A stretch of DNA of 64,000 bases from Streptomyces sp. Act143 (GTDB lineage: Bacteria; Actinomycetota; Actinomycetes; Streptomycetales; Streptomycetaceae): assembly GCF_003143935.1 (NCBI RefSeq), contig NZ_QFRX01000001.1, positions 2,599,697 through 2,663,696 on the forward strand. Reading direction: 5' to 3'. Positions 9,784-17,524 of the stretch are shown one piece after another. The notes below the pieces were generated by a model. The model was not told the origin of the DNA and ran no database searches. It worked only from the letters and a program-made list of their open reading frames with translations. The first letter of the stretch is position 1; each line of letters starts with the position of its first letter. Both the position numbers and the translations under genes were made by a program.

Positions 9784-10671
9784 TCAGCCGCGGTCGTCGC
9801 CCAGCAGGGACTCCGCAGTGGCCAGGATCTCGGTGACGCGCAGCCCGAACGCGGCGTCGCACGGGTGCGGTCGGCCGGTGCGGGCCGCGTCGAGCAGCGC
9901 GTCCGCGGCGCGCACGAGGGCGGGCACGGCACCCTCCGGACTCCTCGGCAGCAGCGCGACCCCGGCCTCGCCGCGCAGTTCGACGGCCGCGCCCGCCGCC
10001 GCGGGCGGCGCGGTCAGACTCAGGGTGAGGGTGCTCGAGGCGCCGCCGGTGTGGTCGAGGACGAGGTGCACGGTGTCGGCGGGACCGTGCGCGGCCGCCG
10101 CCACCCGTCGTACGTCGCCGAGGACCGGCAGCAGCACGGACAGGGCGTGCGGGCCCACGTCCCACAGGGCGCCCTTCTCCCGTCGCCAGGGCGACGCCCC
10201 GAACGGGCTGTCGGTGGTGAACACCGCACCCAGCCACTCGGCGCGCGCGGTGAACCAGCCCTCCACCGCCGCCTGTTCGGTGATCCACGCCTCCGTCACG
10301 GCCTGGAAGCGCGTCGTGAAGAACACGACCGAGGCGACCCCGGCCTCCCGCGCCGCGTCCACCACGGCCCGGCCCCGCTCGACCGTCGGCGCGAGCGGCT
10401 TGTCCAGCAGCAGATGGCAGCCCGCCCGCGCGGCCCGCGCCGCGAGCTCGGCCTGCACCGCCGGCGGCAGCGCGACCGCGACGGCGTCCACGTCGGCGAA
10501 CAGCGCGTCGACGTCGTCGTAGGCCCGGGTGCCGAACCGGCCCGCCAACTCCTTGGCGGCGTCCGGGCGGCGGCCCCACACCCCGGCGAAGTCCAGTCCC
10601 GTGTGCTCGCTCAGGGCGGGCGCGTGCGCCCCCTCGGCCCATGGGCCGGTGCCGAGCAGTCCGATGCGCAT
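9784..10671 (-). CDS. Gfo/Idh/MocA-family NAD(P)-dependent oxidoreductase
   Basis: A 295-residue dehydrogenase. The N-terminal Rossmann segment reads MRIGLLGTGPWAEG, and the family motif with catalytic lysine is HLLLDKPLAPT (about residues 97-107). The C-terminal sheet domain includes WDVGPHALSVLLPV, where the D and H match the usual active-site pair. Members oxidise or epimerise sugars, inositols or cyclitols. The start at 10671 is the first codon of the Rossmann strand, with a GAGAGG upstream. It is divergent from the ABC exporter gene. Confidence 0.85.
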   Translation of the reverse strand: MRIGLLGTGPWAEGAHAPALSEHTGLDFAGVWGRRPDAAKELAGRFGTRAYDDVDALFADVDAVAVALPPAVQAELAARAARAGCHLLLDKPLAPTVERGRAVVDAAREAGVASVVFFTTRFQAVTEAWITEQAAVEGWFTARAEWLGAVFTTDSPFGASPWRREKGALWDVGPHALSVLLPVLGDVRRVAAAAHGPADTVHLVLDHTGGASSTLTLSLTAPPAAAGAAVELRGEAGVALLPRSPEGAVPALVRAADALLDAARTGRPHPCDAAFGLRVTEILATAESLLGDDRG

Positions 10672-10911
10672 GCCGCCGCCTCTCACCGTCGTCGCTGGTC
10701 GAGGGTGAGCGTGCCACACCGTCCCGAGGCCCGCGCAACCGGATCGAGGAGACCGGCCGAAGACCGGTCGACGCGTTCTCGCATTCAGTCCCCGTGGTGC
10801 TGAATGCGTTCTCCTTCTTCTATTGGACCTGCGGGCCGGGGCCGGTCCAGGCTGAGACAAGGGCGAGATTCCTGCCCCGGACGAGGTGTATCCCCAGGAA
10901 GCCAGGGGAGA

Positions 10912-10919
10912 AAGCGCTT
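10912..10919. promoter_or_regulatory. Possible LacI-type operator core
   Basis: AAGCGCTT, an 8-bp perfect palindrome within GAAAGCGCTTGCC, lies 37 bp before the ABC-exporter start. Its central CG and flanks resemble LacI/PurR-family operators. It is short enough to be chance. Confidence 0.25.
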
Positions 10920-10955
10920 GCCCAACCACCCGTACCCTGGGAAGGACCACCACCA

Positions 10956-12728
10956 ATGGCCTCGCCGTTGGAGAGACCGCTCGACCACCGCTACCGGGGC
11001 GAGCACCCCATCCGCACCCTCGCCTACCTGTTCCGCGCCGACCGTCGCCGCCTTGCCCTGGCCGTCGTCGTCTTCACGGTCAAGCACAGCCCCATCTGGC
11101 TGCTCCCGCTGATCACCGCGTCCATCATCGACACCGTCGTCCAGCACGGGCCGATCACCGATCTCTGGCTCAGCACCGGGATCATCATGGTGATCCTGCT
11201 GGTCAACTACCCGCTGCACATCCTGTACGTCCGCCTGCTGTACGGCAGCGTGCGCCGCATGGGCACCTCGCTGCGGTCCGCGCTGTGCACCCGCATGCAG
11301 CAGTTGTCCATCGGCTACCACTCCCGGGTCAGCGCCGGCGTGCTCCAGGCCAAGGTCGTACGGGACGTGGAGACCGTCGAGCAGATGGTGCAGCAGACCG
11401 CGGAGACCGGACTCGGCGCGGGCACCGTGCTGATCGGCGGCCTCGTCATCATCGGCGTCCGCACCCCGGAGTTCCTGCCGGTGTTCCTGGTCGTCGTCCC
11501 CGCCGCCGCCCTCGTCGTGGCCCGCCTCAGGGCCCGGCTGCGCACCCACAACGAGCACTTCCGGCACGAGGTCGAGACCCTGTCGTCCCGGGTGTCCGAG
11601 ATGACCCGGCTGATCCCGGTGACCCGCGCCCACGGCCTGGAGCGCAAGGCGCTGCGCCGCATGGACGGCACCCTGCACCGGCTGCTCACCTCCGGCAACC
11701 GCCTCGACCTCGTCAACGGCCGCTTCGGTTCGCTGGCCTGGGTCGTCCTCAACGTCGTCGGCGTGTGCGTCCTCGCCGGCGCCGCGCTGGTGTCGTACTA
11801 CGACGTCTGGGGCGTCACCCCCGGCGACGTGGTGATGCTGAGCGCGTTCCTGACCACGCTGACCAACTCCACCACCACGCTGGCGGGCCTCGCCCCGGTC
11901 ATCACCAAGGGCCTGGAGTCCGTCCGGTCCGTCGGCGAGGTCCTCCAAGCGCCCGAACTGGAGGACAACGAAGGCAAGTCGCAGGTCGCCGAGGTGCGCG
12001 GGGCGGTCATCTTCCAGCAGGTCGGCCACGCCTACGGGCACGGCGAGCGGCCCGCCGTGCACGACTTCACCCTCTCGGTGCGGCCGGGGGAGACCATCGC
12101 CCTCGTCGGCGCGTCCGGCGCGGGCAAGTCCACCGTCCTCAACCTCGTCATCGGCTTCATCCGTCCCACCTCGGGCCGGCTGCTCCTGGACGGCACCGAC
12201 ATGAACGCGCTCGACCTGCGCACCTACCGGCGCTTCGTGTCGGTGGTGCCGCAGGAGTCGATCCTGTTCGACGGCACGATCCGGGAGAACGTCGCCTACG
12301 GCATGGAGGACGAGGCCGACGAGGCGGCCGTGCGCGCGGCCCTGCGCGACGCCAATGCGCTGGAGTTCGTCGACCGGCTCCCGCAGGGCCTGGACACGGT
12401 CGTCGGCGAACGTGGCGCCCGGCTGTCCGGCGGTCAGCGCCAGCGCCTCGCGATCGCCCGCGCCCTCATCCGCGACCCTCGGGTGCTCGTCCTCGACGAG
12501 GCCACCTCGGCCCTCGACACCCGCTCGGAGGCCTTGGTCCAGGAGGCGCTGGCCCGGCTCCTGCGCGGTCGCACCACCTTCGTGGTGGCCCACCGGCTGT
12601 CCACCGTGCGGGGCGCGGACCGGATCGTCGTGATGGGCGACGGCCGCATCCAGGAGATCGGCACGCACGAGGAACTCCTGCGCCGGGGCGGTGCGTACAC
12701 GGCGCTGCACGGCGGACAGGTGGCCTGA
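10956..12728 (+). CDS. ABC-type exporter, fused membrane and ATPase domains
   Basis: A 590-residue half-transporter. The membrane domain (about residues 20-330, six helices) precedes a nucleotide-binding domain with Walker A GASGAGKST (385-393), signature LSGGQ (490-494) and Walker B LVLDEATSALD. It should dimerise in the cytoplasmic membrane and export lipids, drugs or peptides. The ATG is preceded by GGGAAGGA. No partner half-transporter is adjacent, so a homodimer is likely. An intrinsic hairpin follows. The substrate is unknown. Confidence 0.88.
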   Translation: MASPLERPLDHRYRGEHPIRTLAYLFRADRRRLALAVVVFTVKHSPIWLLPLITASIIDTVVQHGPITDLWLSTGIIMVILLVNYPLHILYVRLLYGSVRRMGTSLRSALCTRMQQLSIGYHSRVSAGVLQAKVVRDVETVEQMVQQTAETGLGAGTVLIGGLVIIGVRTPEFLPVFLVVVPAAALVVARLRARLRTHNEHFRHEVETLSSRVSEMTRLIPVTRAHGLERKALRRMDGTLHRLLTSGNRLDLVNGRFGSLAWVVLNVVGVCVLAGAALVSYYDVWGVTPGDVVMLSAFLTTLTNSTTTLAGLAPVITKGLESVRSVGEVLQAPELEDNEGKSQVAEVRGAVIFQQVGHAYGHGERPAVHDFTLSVRPGETIALVGASGAGKSTVLNLVIGFIRPTSGRLLLDGTDMNALDLRTYRRFVSVVPQESILFDGTIRENVAYGMEDEADEAAVRAALRDANALEFVDRLPQGLDTVVGERGARLSGGQRQRLAIARALIRDPRVLVLDEATSALDTRSEALVQEALARLLRGRTTFVVAHRLSTVRGADRIVVMGDGRIQEIGTHEELLRRGGAYTALHGGQVA

Positions 12729-12733
12729 GGAGA

Positions 12734-12764
12734 GCCCTCCGGGCAGGGGCGGCGCCCGGAGGGC
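12734..12764 (+). terminator. Hairpin terminator after ABC exporter
   Basis: An 11-bp perfect stem GCCCTCCGGGC / GCCCGGAGGGC with a 9-nt loop begins 5 nt after the exporter stop codon. Confidence 0.7.
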
Positions 12765-12810
12765 ACGGTGCGCCGTCTGCTTCCGCGCGGCCGGGCGGGC
12801 GATGCCCCCG

Positions 12811-13149
12811 TCAGGCCGCGCTGCTGCGCGGGACGCGGTGCGGGCAGCGGGTGTCGTGGTCCGTGCCGCAGCTCGTCCACCATCGCTCGCAGCACGCGGC
12901 GTCGAGTTCGGCCTGGACGACGTCGTCGTCCACGGTCCCGGCGACGCCCGGGCCGACCGCCGCAGCCGCCGTGCGCTCCTCGTGCCACTCGGCCTCGCGG
13001 ACGACGGCGATGACCGGGACGAGGCTCGCGGCGGCGGCGAGATACACGGCCCAGGTGGGGCCGTGACGGTATTGCAGGACCGTGGTCCAGGCGAGTCCGG
13101 CGCTCGTGGCGACGTAGAGCGAGCAGAGCAGACGGGGGAGGCGGTTCAT
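12811..13149 (-). CDS. Small membrane protein, hypothetical (112 aa)
   Basis: Two hydrophobic helices lie near residues 5-22 and 32-50, followed by a hydrophilic tail with cysteines and histidines (CCERWWTSCGTDHDTRCPH) that might bind metal or form disulfides. The start at 13149 is the first Met before the hydrophobic segment; the frame is open further upstream but is unlike protein. Function unknown. Confidence 0.6.
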   Translation of the reverse strand: MNRLPRLLCSLYVATSAGLAWTTVLQYRHGPTWAVYLAAAASLVPVIAVVREAEWHEERTAAAAVGPGVAGTVDDDVVQAELDAACCERWWTSCGTDHDTRCPHRVPRSSAA

Positions 13150-13383
13150 GGCGTTTACCGTTCGTGCGAGGGGATGCCTCCTGTTCAACTGCCGACGGCC
13201 CGTGGGGAAGCGGTTCGGTTCCACGCTCGCGGGAACGTCACTCCTGTGGGTTTCCCGCAGGCCGGATTCGAGCGGCACTCGGGCATCGAGAGCCAGGATT
13301 CCGTCAAATGCGGGCCGTGGGGCGGGAGATGTGACCGCTTCGTCGGCGGGCCCGTGAACGGATGGTCGAGAGAGGGGCTTTTC

Positions 13384-13572
13384 GTGCTGGTGCCGGACCC
13401 GAAGGTCGTCAGGAAGCTGCTCACGCAGTACGCGTCACTTCAGATCGCCCACGCCGAGCGGGGTGACGTGACGGTCGCGCGAGAGCTGGAGGACGTGAGC
13501 TACACCCTGTGCGTCCTGATGGGCACCACCGCGGTCCATGACGCCGTCGCCAAGGCGGACGCCCTGCTCTAG
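13384..13572 (+). CDS. DUF5133 family protein
   Basis: A 62-residue small cytosolic protein. Its opening VLVPDPKVVRKLLTQYASL and its ending LCVLMGTTAVHDAVAKADAL match the DUF5133 proteins that Streptomyces carries in several copies; their function is not known. GTG 13384 is chosen as start because GAGGGG lies 7 nt upstream and the family begins at this residue. It converges with the GlxA-type regulator gene 7 nt downstream. Confidence 0.75.
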   Translation: MLVPDPKVVRKLLTQYASLQIAHAERGDVTVARELEDVSYTLCVLMGTTAVHDAVAKADALL

Positions 13573-13579
13573 GCCGCCG

Positions 13580-14548
13580 TCAGCCGGACTCCGCGGTGTG
13601 TGAACGCCCGTGGAACGCCGTGCGGTAGGCCTGCGGAGTGGTTCCGGCCACGCGCCGGAACCGCTCGCGGAACGCGGTCGGGGAGCCGAACCCGGCCTGC
13701 CGTGCGATGCGTTCGATCGGGTGGTCGCTGTTCTCCAGCAGGTACTGGGCGCGCCGCACCCGCGCCCTGAGCAGCCACTGGAGCGGCGTGGTGCCGGTCT
13801 GCTCGCGGAACCGGCGGCTGAAGGTGCGCTCGCTCATCCCCGACCGGGACGCCATCGCCCCGAGGGTGATGTCCTGGCCCAGGTTGTCCTCGATCCACTC
13901 CAGGACCGGTTCGAGTGTCGAGCCGCGCGGCACGGGCGGATGGTCGTGCACGATGAACTGGGCCTGGCCGCCCTCCCGTTCGAGGGGCACCACCGACATC
14001 CGCGCGGCATCCGCGGCGACGGCCGACCCGAAGTCGCGCCGGATCATGTGCAGACACATGTCGAGGCCCGCGGCGGCGCCCGCCGAGGTGAGGATGCGGC
14101 CGTTGTCGACGTAGAGCACGTCCGGTTCCACCCGCACCCGCGGATAGCGGCGGGCGAGTTCGTCCGCGGCGACCCAGTGGGTGGTGGCGCGCAGGCCGTC
14201 CAGCAGCCCGGCCTCCGCCAGCACGAACGCCCCCGTGCACACCGAGGCGATCCGGGTGCCCGCCGCCGCGGCCCGCCGCAGCGCGTCGAGGACGGGTTCG
14301 GGCGTGGGACCCGCCGCGGGGGAGGAGCCGGGCACGATCACCGTGTCCGCGTCCGCCAGCGCCTCCAGGCCGCGTTCGACGCGCAGCGAGAAGCCGCCGT
14401 CGGCCCGTACCTCCGGCGACTCGGCGCACAGCCTGACCCGGTAGGCGCCGCGGCCGTCGGGCAGCCGTGTCCAGTCGAAGACCTGCAGGGGCGCCGCCAT
14501 GTCGAACGGCACCACCAGGTCGAGAGCCAGGATCGCCACGGAGTGCAT
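13580..14548 (-). CDS. GlxA-type transcriptional regulator (DJ-1/PfpI domain plus AraC HTH)
   Basis: A 322-residue regulator. The N-terminal DJ-1/PfpI glutamine-amidotransferase-like domain includes the nucleophile-elbow region SVCTGAFVLAEAG. The C-terminal AraC DNA-binding domain carries two helix-turn-helix units (MASRSGMSERTFSRRFREQT and IARQAGFGSPTAFRERFRR). Proteins of this type usually control metabolic genes or small operons close by; a second member of the family is at 52611. The divergent neighbour is a small membrane protein whose leader contains tandem repeats, and that is the most obvious candidate target. Confidence 0.87.
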   Translation of the reverse strand: MHSVAILALDLVVPFDMAAPLQVFDWTRLPDGRGAYRVRLCAESPEVRADGGFSLRVERGLEALADADTVIVPGSSPAAGPTPEPVLDALRRAAAAGTRIASVCTGAFVLAEAGLLDGLRATTHWVAADELARRYPRVRVEPDVLYVDNGRILTSAGAAAGLDMCLHMIRRDFGSAVAADAARMSVVPLEREGGQAQFIVHDHPPVPRGSTLEPVLEWIEDNLGQDITLGAMASRSGMSERTFSRRFREQTGTTPLQWLLRARVRRAQYLLENSDHPIERIARQAGFGSPTAFRERFRRVAGTTPQAYRTAFHGRSHTAESG

Positions 14549-14707
14549 GGGGCCACGATAGGCGGGTTCTCGCCAGGCCCGGCAGGGGGGACCGGCTGGA
14601 AGAGCGCAGGTCGGGCCGTTGGCGAGAATCCGTTGCTGCCTGTCATTCCTGCCTCTGTGCCCTGGGCGTGAAGATCCCTAGCGTGGGCGGCCGGCCCTCC
14701 ACGTCGG

Positions 14708-14789
14708 CCCCCCATGTCCGCCAATCCGCGTCCGCCCCCCATGTCCGCCAATCCGCGTCCGCCAATCCACGTCCGCCAATCCACGACCG
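14708..14789. repeat. Short tandem repeats (27-bp and 14-bp units)
   Basis: Two copies of a 27-bp unit starting CCCCCCATGTCCGCCAATCC (14708 and 14735) pass into 14-bp repeats of GCCAATCCRCGTCC. They lie in the leader of the downstream membrane-protein gene, next to the GlxA regulator promoter region. Confidence 0.8.
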
Positions 14790-14805
14790 CCCCTGGACCT
14801 CACCG

Positions 14806-15261
14806 ATGACCAAGTTCCTGCTGTCCCTCCACGTCCTCGCCGCCATCGTCGCCGTCGGCCCCGTCACCGTCGCGGCCAGCATGTTCCCGCCCGCGGCGCG
14901 CCGGGCGGGCGACGACCCCGCGAGCACCGGCACCGTCGTCCTGCTGCACCGCATCTGCCGCGTCTACGCCGGCCTCGGTCTGGCCGTCCCGCTCCTCGGC
15001 CTCGCCACCGCCGTGGCGATGGGGGTGCTGGGCAGCGGCTGGCTGGTCGCGTCCGTCGCGCTGACCGCCGCGGCCGCCGGGGTCCTGGTGGCCTTCGTCC
15101 TGCCCCGGCAGTCGGAACTCCTCGACCAGCTCGACGCGGGGCAGCCCGTCGAGCGCGCCAGCACCGGCCAACTGGCCATGTTCACCGGCGTGTTCAATCT
15201 GCTGTGGGCGACGGTCACCGTGCTCATGATCGTCCGGCCGGGCTCGACCACGGGAGCCTGA
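14806..15261 (+). CDS. Small integral membrane protein (DUF2269-like)
   Basis: The 151-residue product has four hydrophobic helices (about 5-25, 50-70, 76-98, 125-145) and an opening MTKFLLSLHVLAAIVAVGPV that resembles the DUF2269 family of inner-membrane proteins of unknown role. The upstream region contains tandem repeats and no clear Shine-Dalgarno. It is divergent from the GlxA-type regulator, which may control it. Confidence 0.65.
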   Translation: MTKFLLSLHVLAAIVAVGPVTVAASMFPPAARRAGDDPASTGTVVLLHRICRVYAGLGLAVPLLGLATAVAMGVLGSGWLVASVALTAAAAGVLVAFVLPRQSELLDQLDAGQPVERASTGQLAMFTGVFNLLWATVTVLMIVRPGSTTGA

Positions 15262-15282
15262 GTCAAGCCGAACAGGGGAATT

Positions 15283-15312
15283 CACCCCGCAGGGTGCAGG
15301 GGCGCCTAGACT
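15283..15312 (+). promoter_or_regulatory. Candidate promoter of the 72-aa protein gene
   Basis: TTCACC (15283) and TAGACT (15307) are spaced 18 bp apart, a reasonable housekeeping -35/-10 pair, about 50 bp before the GTG start at 15364. Confidence 0.4.
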
Positions 15313-15363
15313 CGACAGCCGTGCCCATACCAGTGGGCCGTGACATGAAAGGCACGTTGACGG

Positions 15364-15582
15364 GTGTTCCAGGATTCCCCCATCTATGACCGACTCATCG
15401 CGGAGCGCGGCGACGTACCCACTCAGGTTCGCAGGGAGGCCGAGCGAGTCAGCAGGGAACTGGAGTTCGTCATGCAGCCCCTCCAGTCCATCGGCCGTTC
15501 CCAGCTCGGCGAACTGCCCTCGCCGCCTCCGCCGCCGGGCTGGCAGCGCAACGCGCTCATGCCCGGCCCCGGCCAGCTGTGA
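15364..15582 (+). CDS. Small conserved protein beside the tgm locus (72 aa)
   Basis: Starts at GTG with AAAGG about 10 nt upstream. The N-terminal part (MFQDSPIYDRLIAERGDVP) is followed by a charged helix (QVRREAERVSRELEFV), then a Pro-rich tail. I recall similar unnamed proteins in many Streptomyces genomes but no function. It converges on the ATP-grasp maturase with only 3 nt between stops, so transcription from either side must run into the other; a link to peptide maturation is speculative. Confidence 0.7.
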   Translation: MFQDSPIYDRLIAERGDVPTQVRREAERVSRELEFVMQPLQSIGRSQLGELPSPPPPPGWQRNALMPGPGQL

Positions 15583-15585
15583 CCC

Positions 15586-16563
15586 TCAGGTGAGCGCGGA
15601 GTCCGTGCCGTTGACCTGTGCCCCCTCCTCCGGCCCGGGGCGGGCCAGCCACTCGGCGATGGTCCGCGCGATCGGCTGACCCGTCTCCACCTCGACGAAG
15701 CCGAACTGCCCCGACTGGTTGCACTCCAGGAACCACCAGGTTCCGTCGGCGTCCTCCGCGAAGTCGAAGGCGCCGTAAGCCAGTTCGGCCCCCCGCAGAT
15801 AGCCGCGCACGGCGTCGGCGATCCGCGGCGGCACCTCGGTGGCCTGCCACGGGTGGGCGGGGGAGGCGAAGCGGACGTCCACCTCGTCCGCGTCCGCCGC
15901 CGTGCATTTGCGTGCCGCCAGCATCTGTTCACCCACCACCGTGAGCCGGATGTCCGCCCGCTTGGCTACCCGGCGCTGCAGCAGCGTCGGACCGAACGCG
16001 ACGGCGCCGAAGTCCGCGTCCGGCGCCACCCTGCTGGTCGGCACCGCCCGCGGCGGATCCTGCGGATGCGACCCGGAGACCGGCTTGACCACCAGGTCCG
16101 GATAGCGCTCGGCGAACTCACGGGCGGCCTGCGGGAACGTCGTGATCAGCGTGGCCGGCACGGGCAGCCCGGAGCGCTGGGCCAGCCGCAGCTGCCAGGG
16201 CTTGTGCCGGGCCCGGCGGGCCGCGTCGGGATGGTTCATCCACCGCGCCCGCGAGCTGCGGAGCATTCCGTAGAGCGCCTGCGAGGACTCCTCCGTCAGC
16301 CATGCGGACGGTGCGGCGGCCCGGGTGGCGGCCCGCCCCGGCCGGCGCACCCACACGGACCGCAGTCCGTTGATGCTCACCAGCCGCCCCCCGGACGACA
16401 GATGGCCGCGGAAGGAGCCGTGCACGTACTCCCCGGACAGCGCCGCGCTTCCGGTCAGGTCGGCGGGGTCGAGCCGGACCACCGGCACCCCGGAGGCGTT
16501 GAGGTGGACGACGACCATGTCGGCCGTCACGTCCTCTTCACTGGTCAGGATCAACACGGTCAT
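15586..16563 (-). CDS. tgmB: ATP-grasp ribosomal peptide maturase
   Basis: A 325-residue ATP-grasp ligase of the graspetide (omega-ester RiPP) type. It is expected to activate Asp/Glu side chains of the precursor with ATP and join them to Thr/Ser hydroxyls, giving macrolactones. An N-terminal pre-ATP-grasp region (MTVLILTSEEDVTADMVV) precedes the ATP-grasp fold; VVKPVSGSHPQDPP is the ATP-binding lysine strand and loop, and WWFLECNQSGQFGFVE is the metal-binding strand that defines this maturase group. The gene follows the precursor tgmA by 16 nt on the same strand, so they form one operon. Confidence 0.9.
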   Translation of the reverse strand: MTVLILTSEEDVTADMVVVHLNASGVPVVRLDPADLTGSAALSGEYVHGSFRGHLSSGGRLVSINGLRSVWVRRPGRAATRAAAPSAWLTEESSQALYGMLRSSRARWMNHPDAARRARHKPWQLRLAQRSGLPVPATLITTFPQAAREFAERYPDLVVKPVSGSHPQDPPRAVPTSRVAPDADFGAVAFGPTLLQRRVAKRADIRLTVVGEQMLAARKCTAADADEVDVRFASPAHPWQATEVPPRIADAVRGYLRGAELAYGAFDFAEDADGTWWFLECNQSGQFGFVEVETGQPIARTIAEWLARPGPEEGAQVNGTDSALT

Positions 16564-16579
16564 GTGCGCCGGTCCGTGT

Positions 16580-16771
16580 TCAGTCGTCGAAGTGGGTCTT
16601 CGAACCGGCGGTGGATGTCGTCGTGCCCAGTTCTCTCAGCAACGCCAGGTCGTGGGCGGCGATCCGCCCGTCCGACAGCACGTTCAACTGCCGCCCGGAG
16701 TCGTACACATACGGAGTGGTGGCCTCCGACTGTGCTGCCGGACGTGCGTAGTTGAGCGCGAACGGTTGCAT
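16580..16771 (-). CDS. tgmA: ATP-grasp target RiPP precursor peptide
   Basis: A 63-residue precursor. The leader begins MQPFALNYARPAAQ, a conserved recognition region for this maturase group, then PYVYDSGRQLNVLSDGRIA. The probable core is the C-terminal end, GTTTSTAGSKTHFDD, with a run of Thr/Ser donors and two terminal Asp acceptors. The start has GGAGAG close upstream. The encoded peptide is unlike ordinary proteins and lies directly before tgmB. No dedicated protease or exporter gene is adjacent, so how the core is released, if it is, is unknown. Confidence 0.88.
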   Translation of the reverse strand: MQPFALNYARPAAQSEATTPYVYDSGRQLNVLSDGRIAAHDLALLRELGTTTSTAGSKTHFDD

Positions 16772-16858
16772 CGTCTCTCCCTCGTGGGTGCTGCGCCGAG
16801 CCGGCGATGGTCGCTTGCACCGTCGCCCGGGACGCCGACTGCCGTCGGCTTCCTGAGA

Positions 16859-16889
16859 CTTATACGAATCGAACGAGTGATTGGTTTCC
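16859..16889 (-). promoter_or_regulatory. Candidate tgmA promoter region
   Basis: The 16840-16905 stretch is the only AT-rich patch between tgmA and its neighbour. On the minus strand it contains GGAAAC followed about 19 bp later by TATAAG, then roughly 85 nt to the tgmA start. Sigma-factor assignment is uncertain. Confidence 0.3.
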
Positions 16890-16961
16890 TTACTGTGTGT
16901 AACCAGGGGCCGTTGAGGCTGCTGGGACGGGGGAGACAGGAGGGGAATGAGGGGCGTGTGA

Positions 16962-17246
16962 TCAGGCGGTATTGCGGAATTGGTCACGCTCCGCGTACGC
17001 GCGCATGCTGCGCAGAGCGAGGAGCAGAACTCCGATGTCGTCGAGATACACCGGGTCGACCAGCAGGTCGGCCGGCAGCAGGAAGTAGGCGAGGGCACCC
17101 CAGAAGACCCAGCGCGGCCCGGTCGGCAGCCCGGCCCGCCTCAAGTCCCGCCGCGCGCGCAGCAGTCGTACGAAGACTCCCACGGCCGCGGCCAGAAGCA
17201 GCGCCGCGACCACCGCGGCGACGACGATCACGGTGGTGGTGTCCAC
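16962..17246 (-). CDS. YkvA-like (DUF1232) membrane protein
   Basis: A 94-residue protein with an N-terminal membrane helix (TTTVIVVAAVVAALLLAAAV) and the DUF1232 signature WVFWGALAYFLLPADLLVD, PVYLDDIGVLLLAL. The GTG start follows GAGGAGG. DUF1232 proteins are small membrane proteins of unknown function. It lies upstream of tgmA on the same strand, but a 190-bp gap with its own AT-rich promoter patch suggests separate transcription. Confidence 0.8.
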   Translation of the reverse strand: MDTTTVIVVAAVVAALLLAAAVGVFVRLLRARRDLRRAGLPTGPRWVFWGALAYFLLPADLLVDPVYLDDIGVLLLALRSMRAYAERDQFRNTA

Positions 17247-17524
17247 GGGCCCTCCTCGTATCGGGATGTGCCGTATCAGGGTGTGTGCATGCCTTCACGG
17301 ATTCCCGTTCCCACGACGGGTATGGCCGCCAAGGCTCGAACCGGTGTCATCGAACACCAGTGGGGGTGCCGGGACGTGAGCTGTCGGGGGTCCGTCATAC
17401 CCGTGGCGCATCCGAGTGGCACGGTCGGGCGCGGACGCCTAGTAATGGTCACCGTAACGTTGCGTGTCGCGCGTCGGGGGCGCCAGCAGCAGCGGCCGCA
17501 TTCCACTCCTTTGGAGACCCGCGC

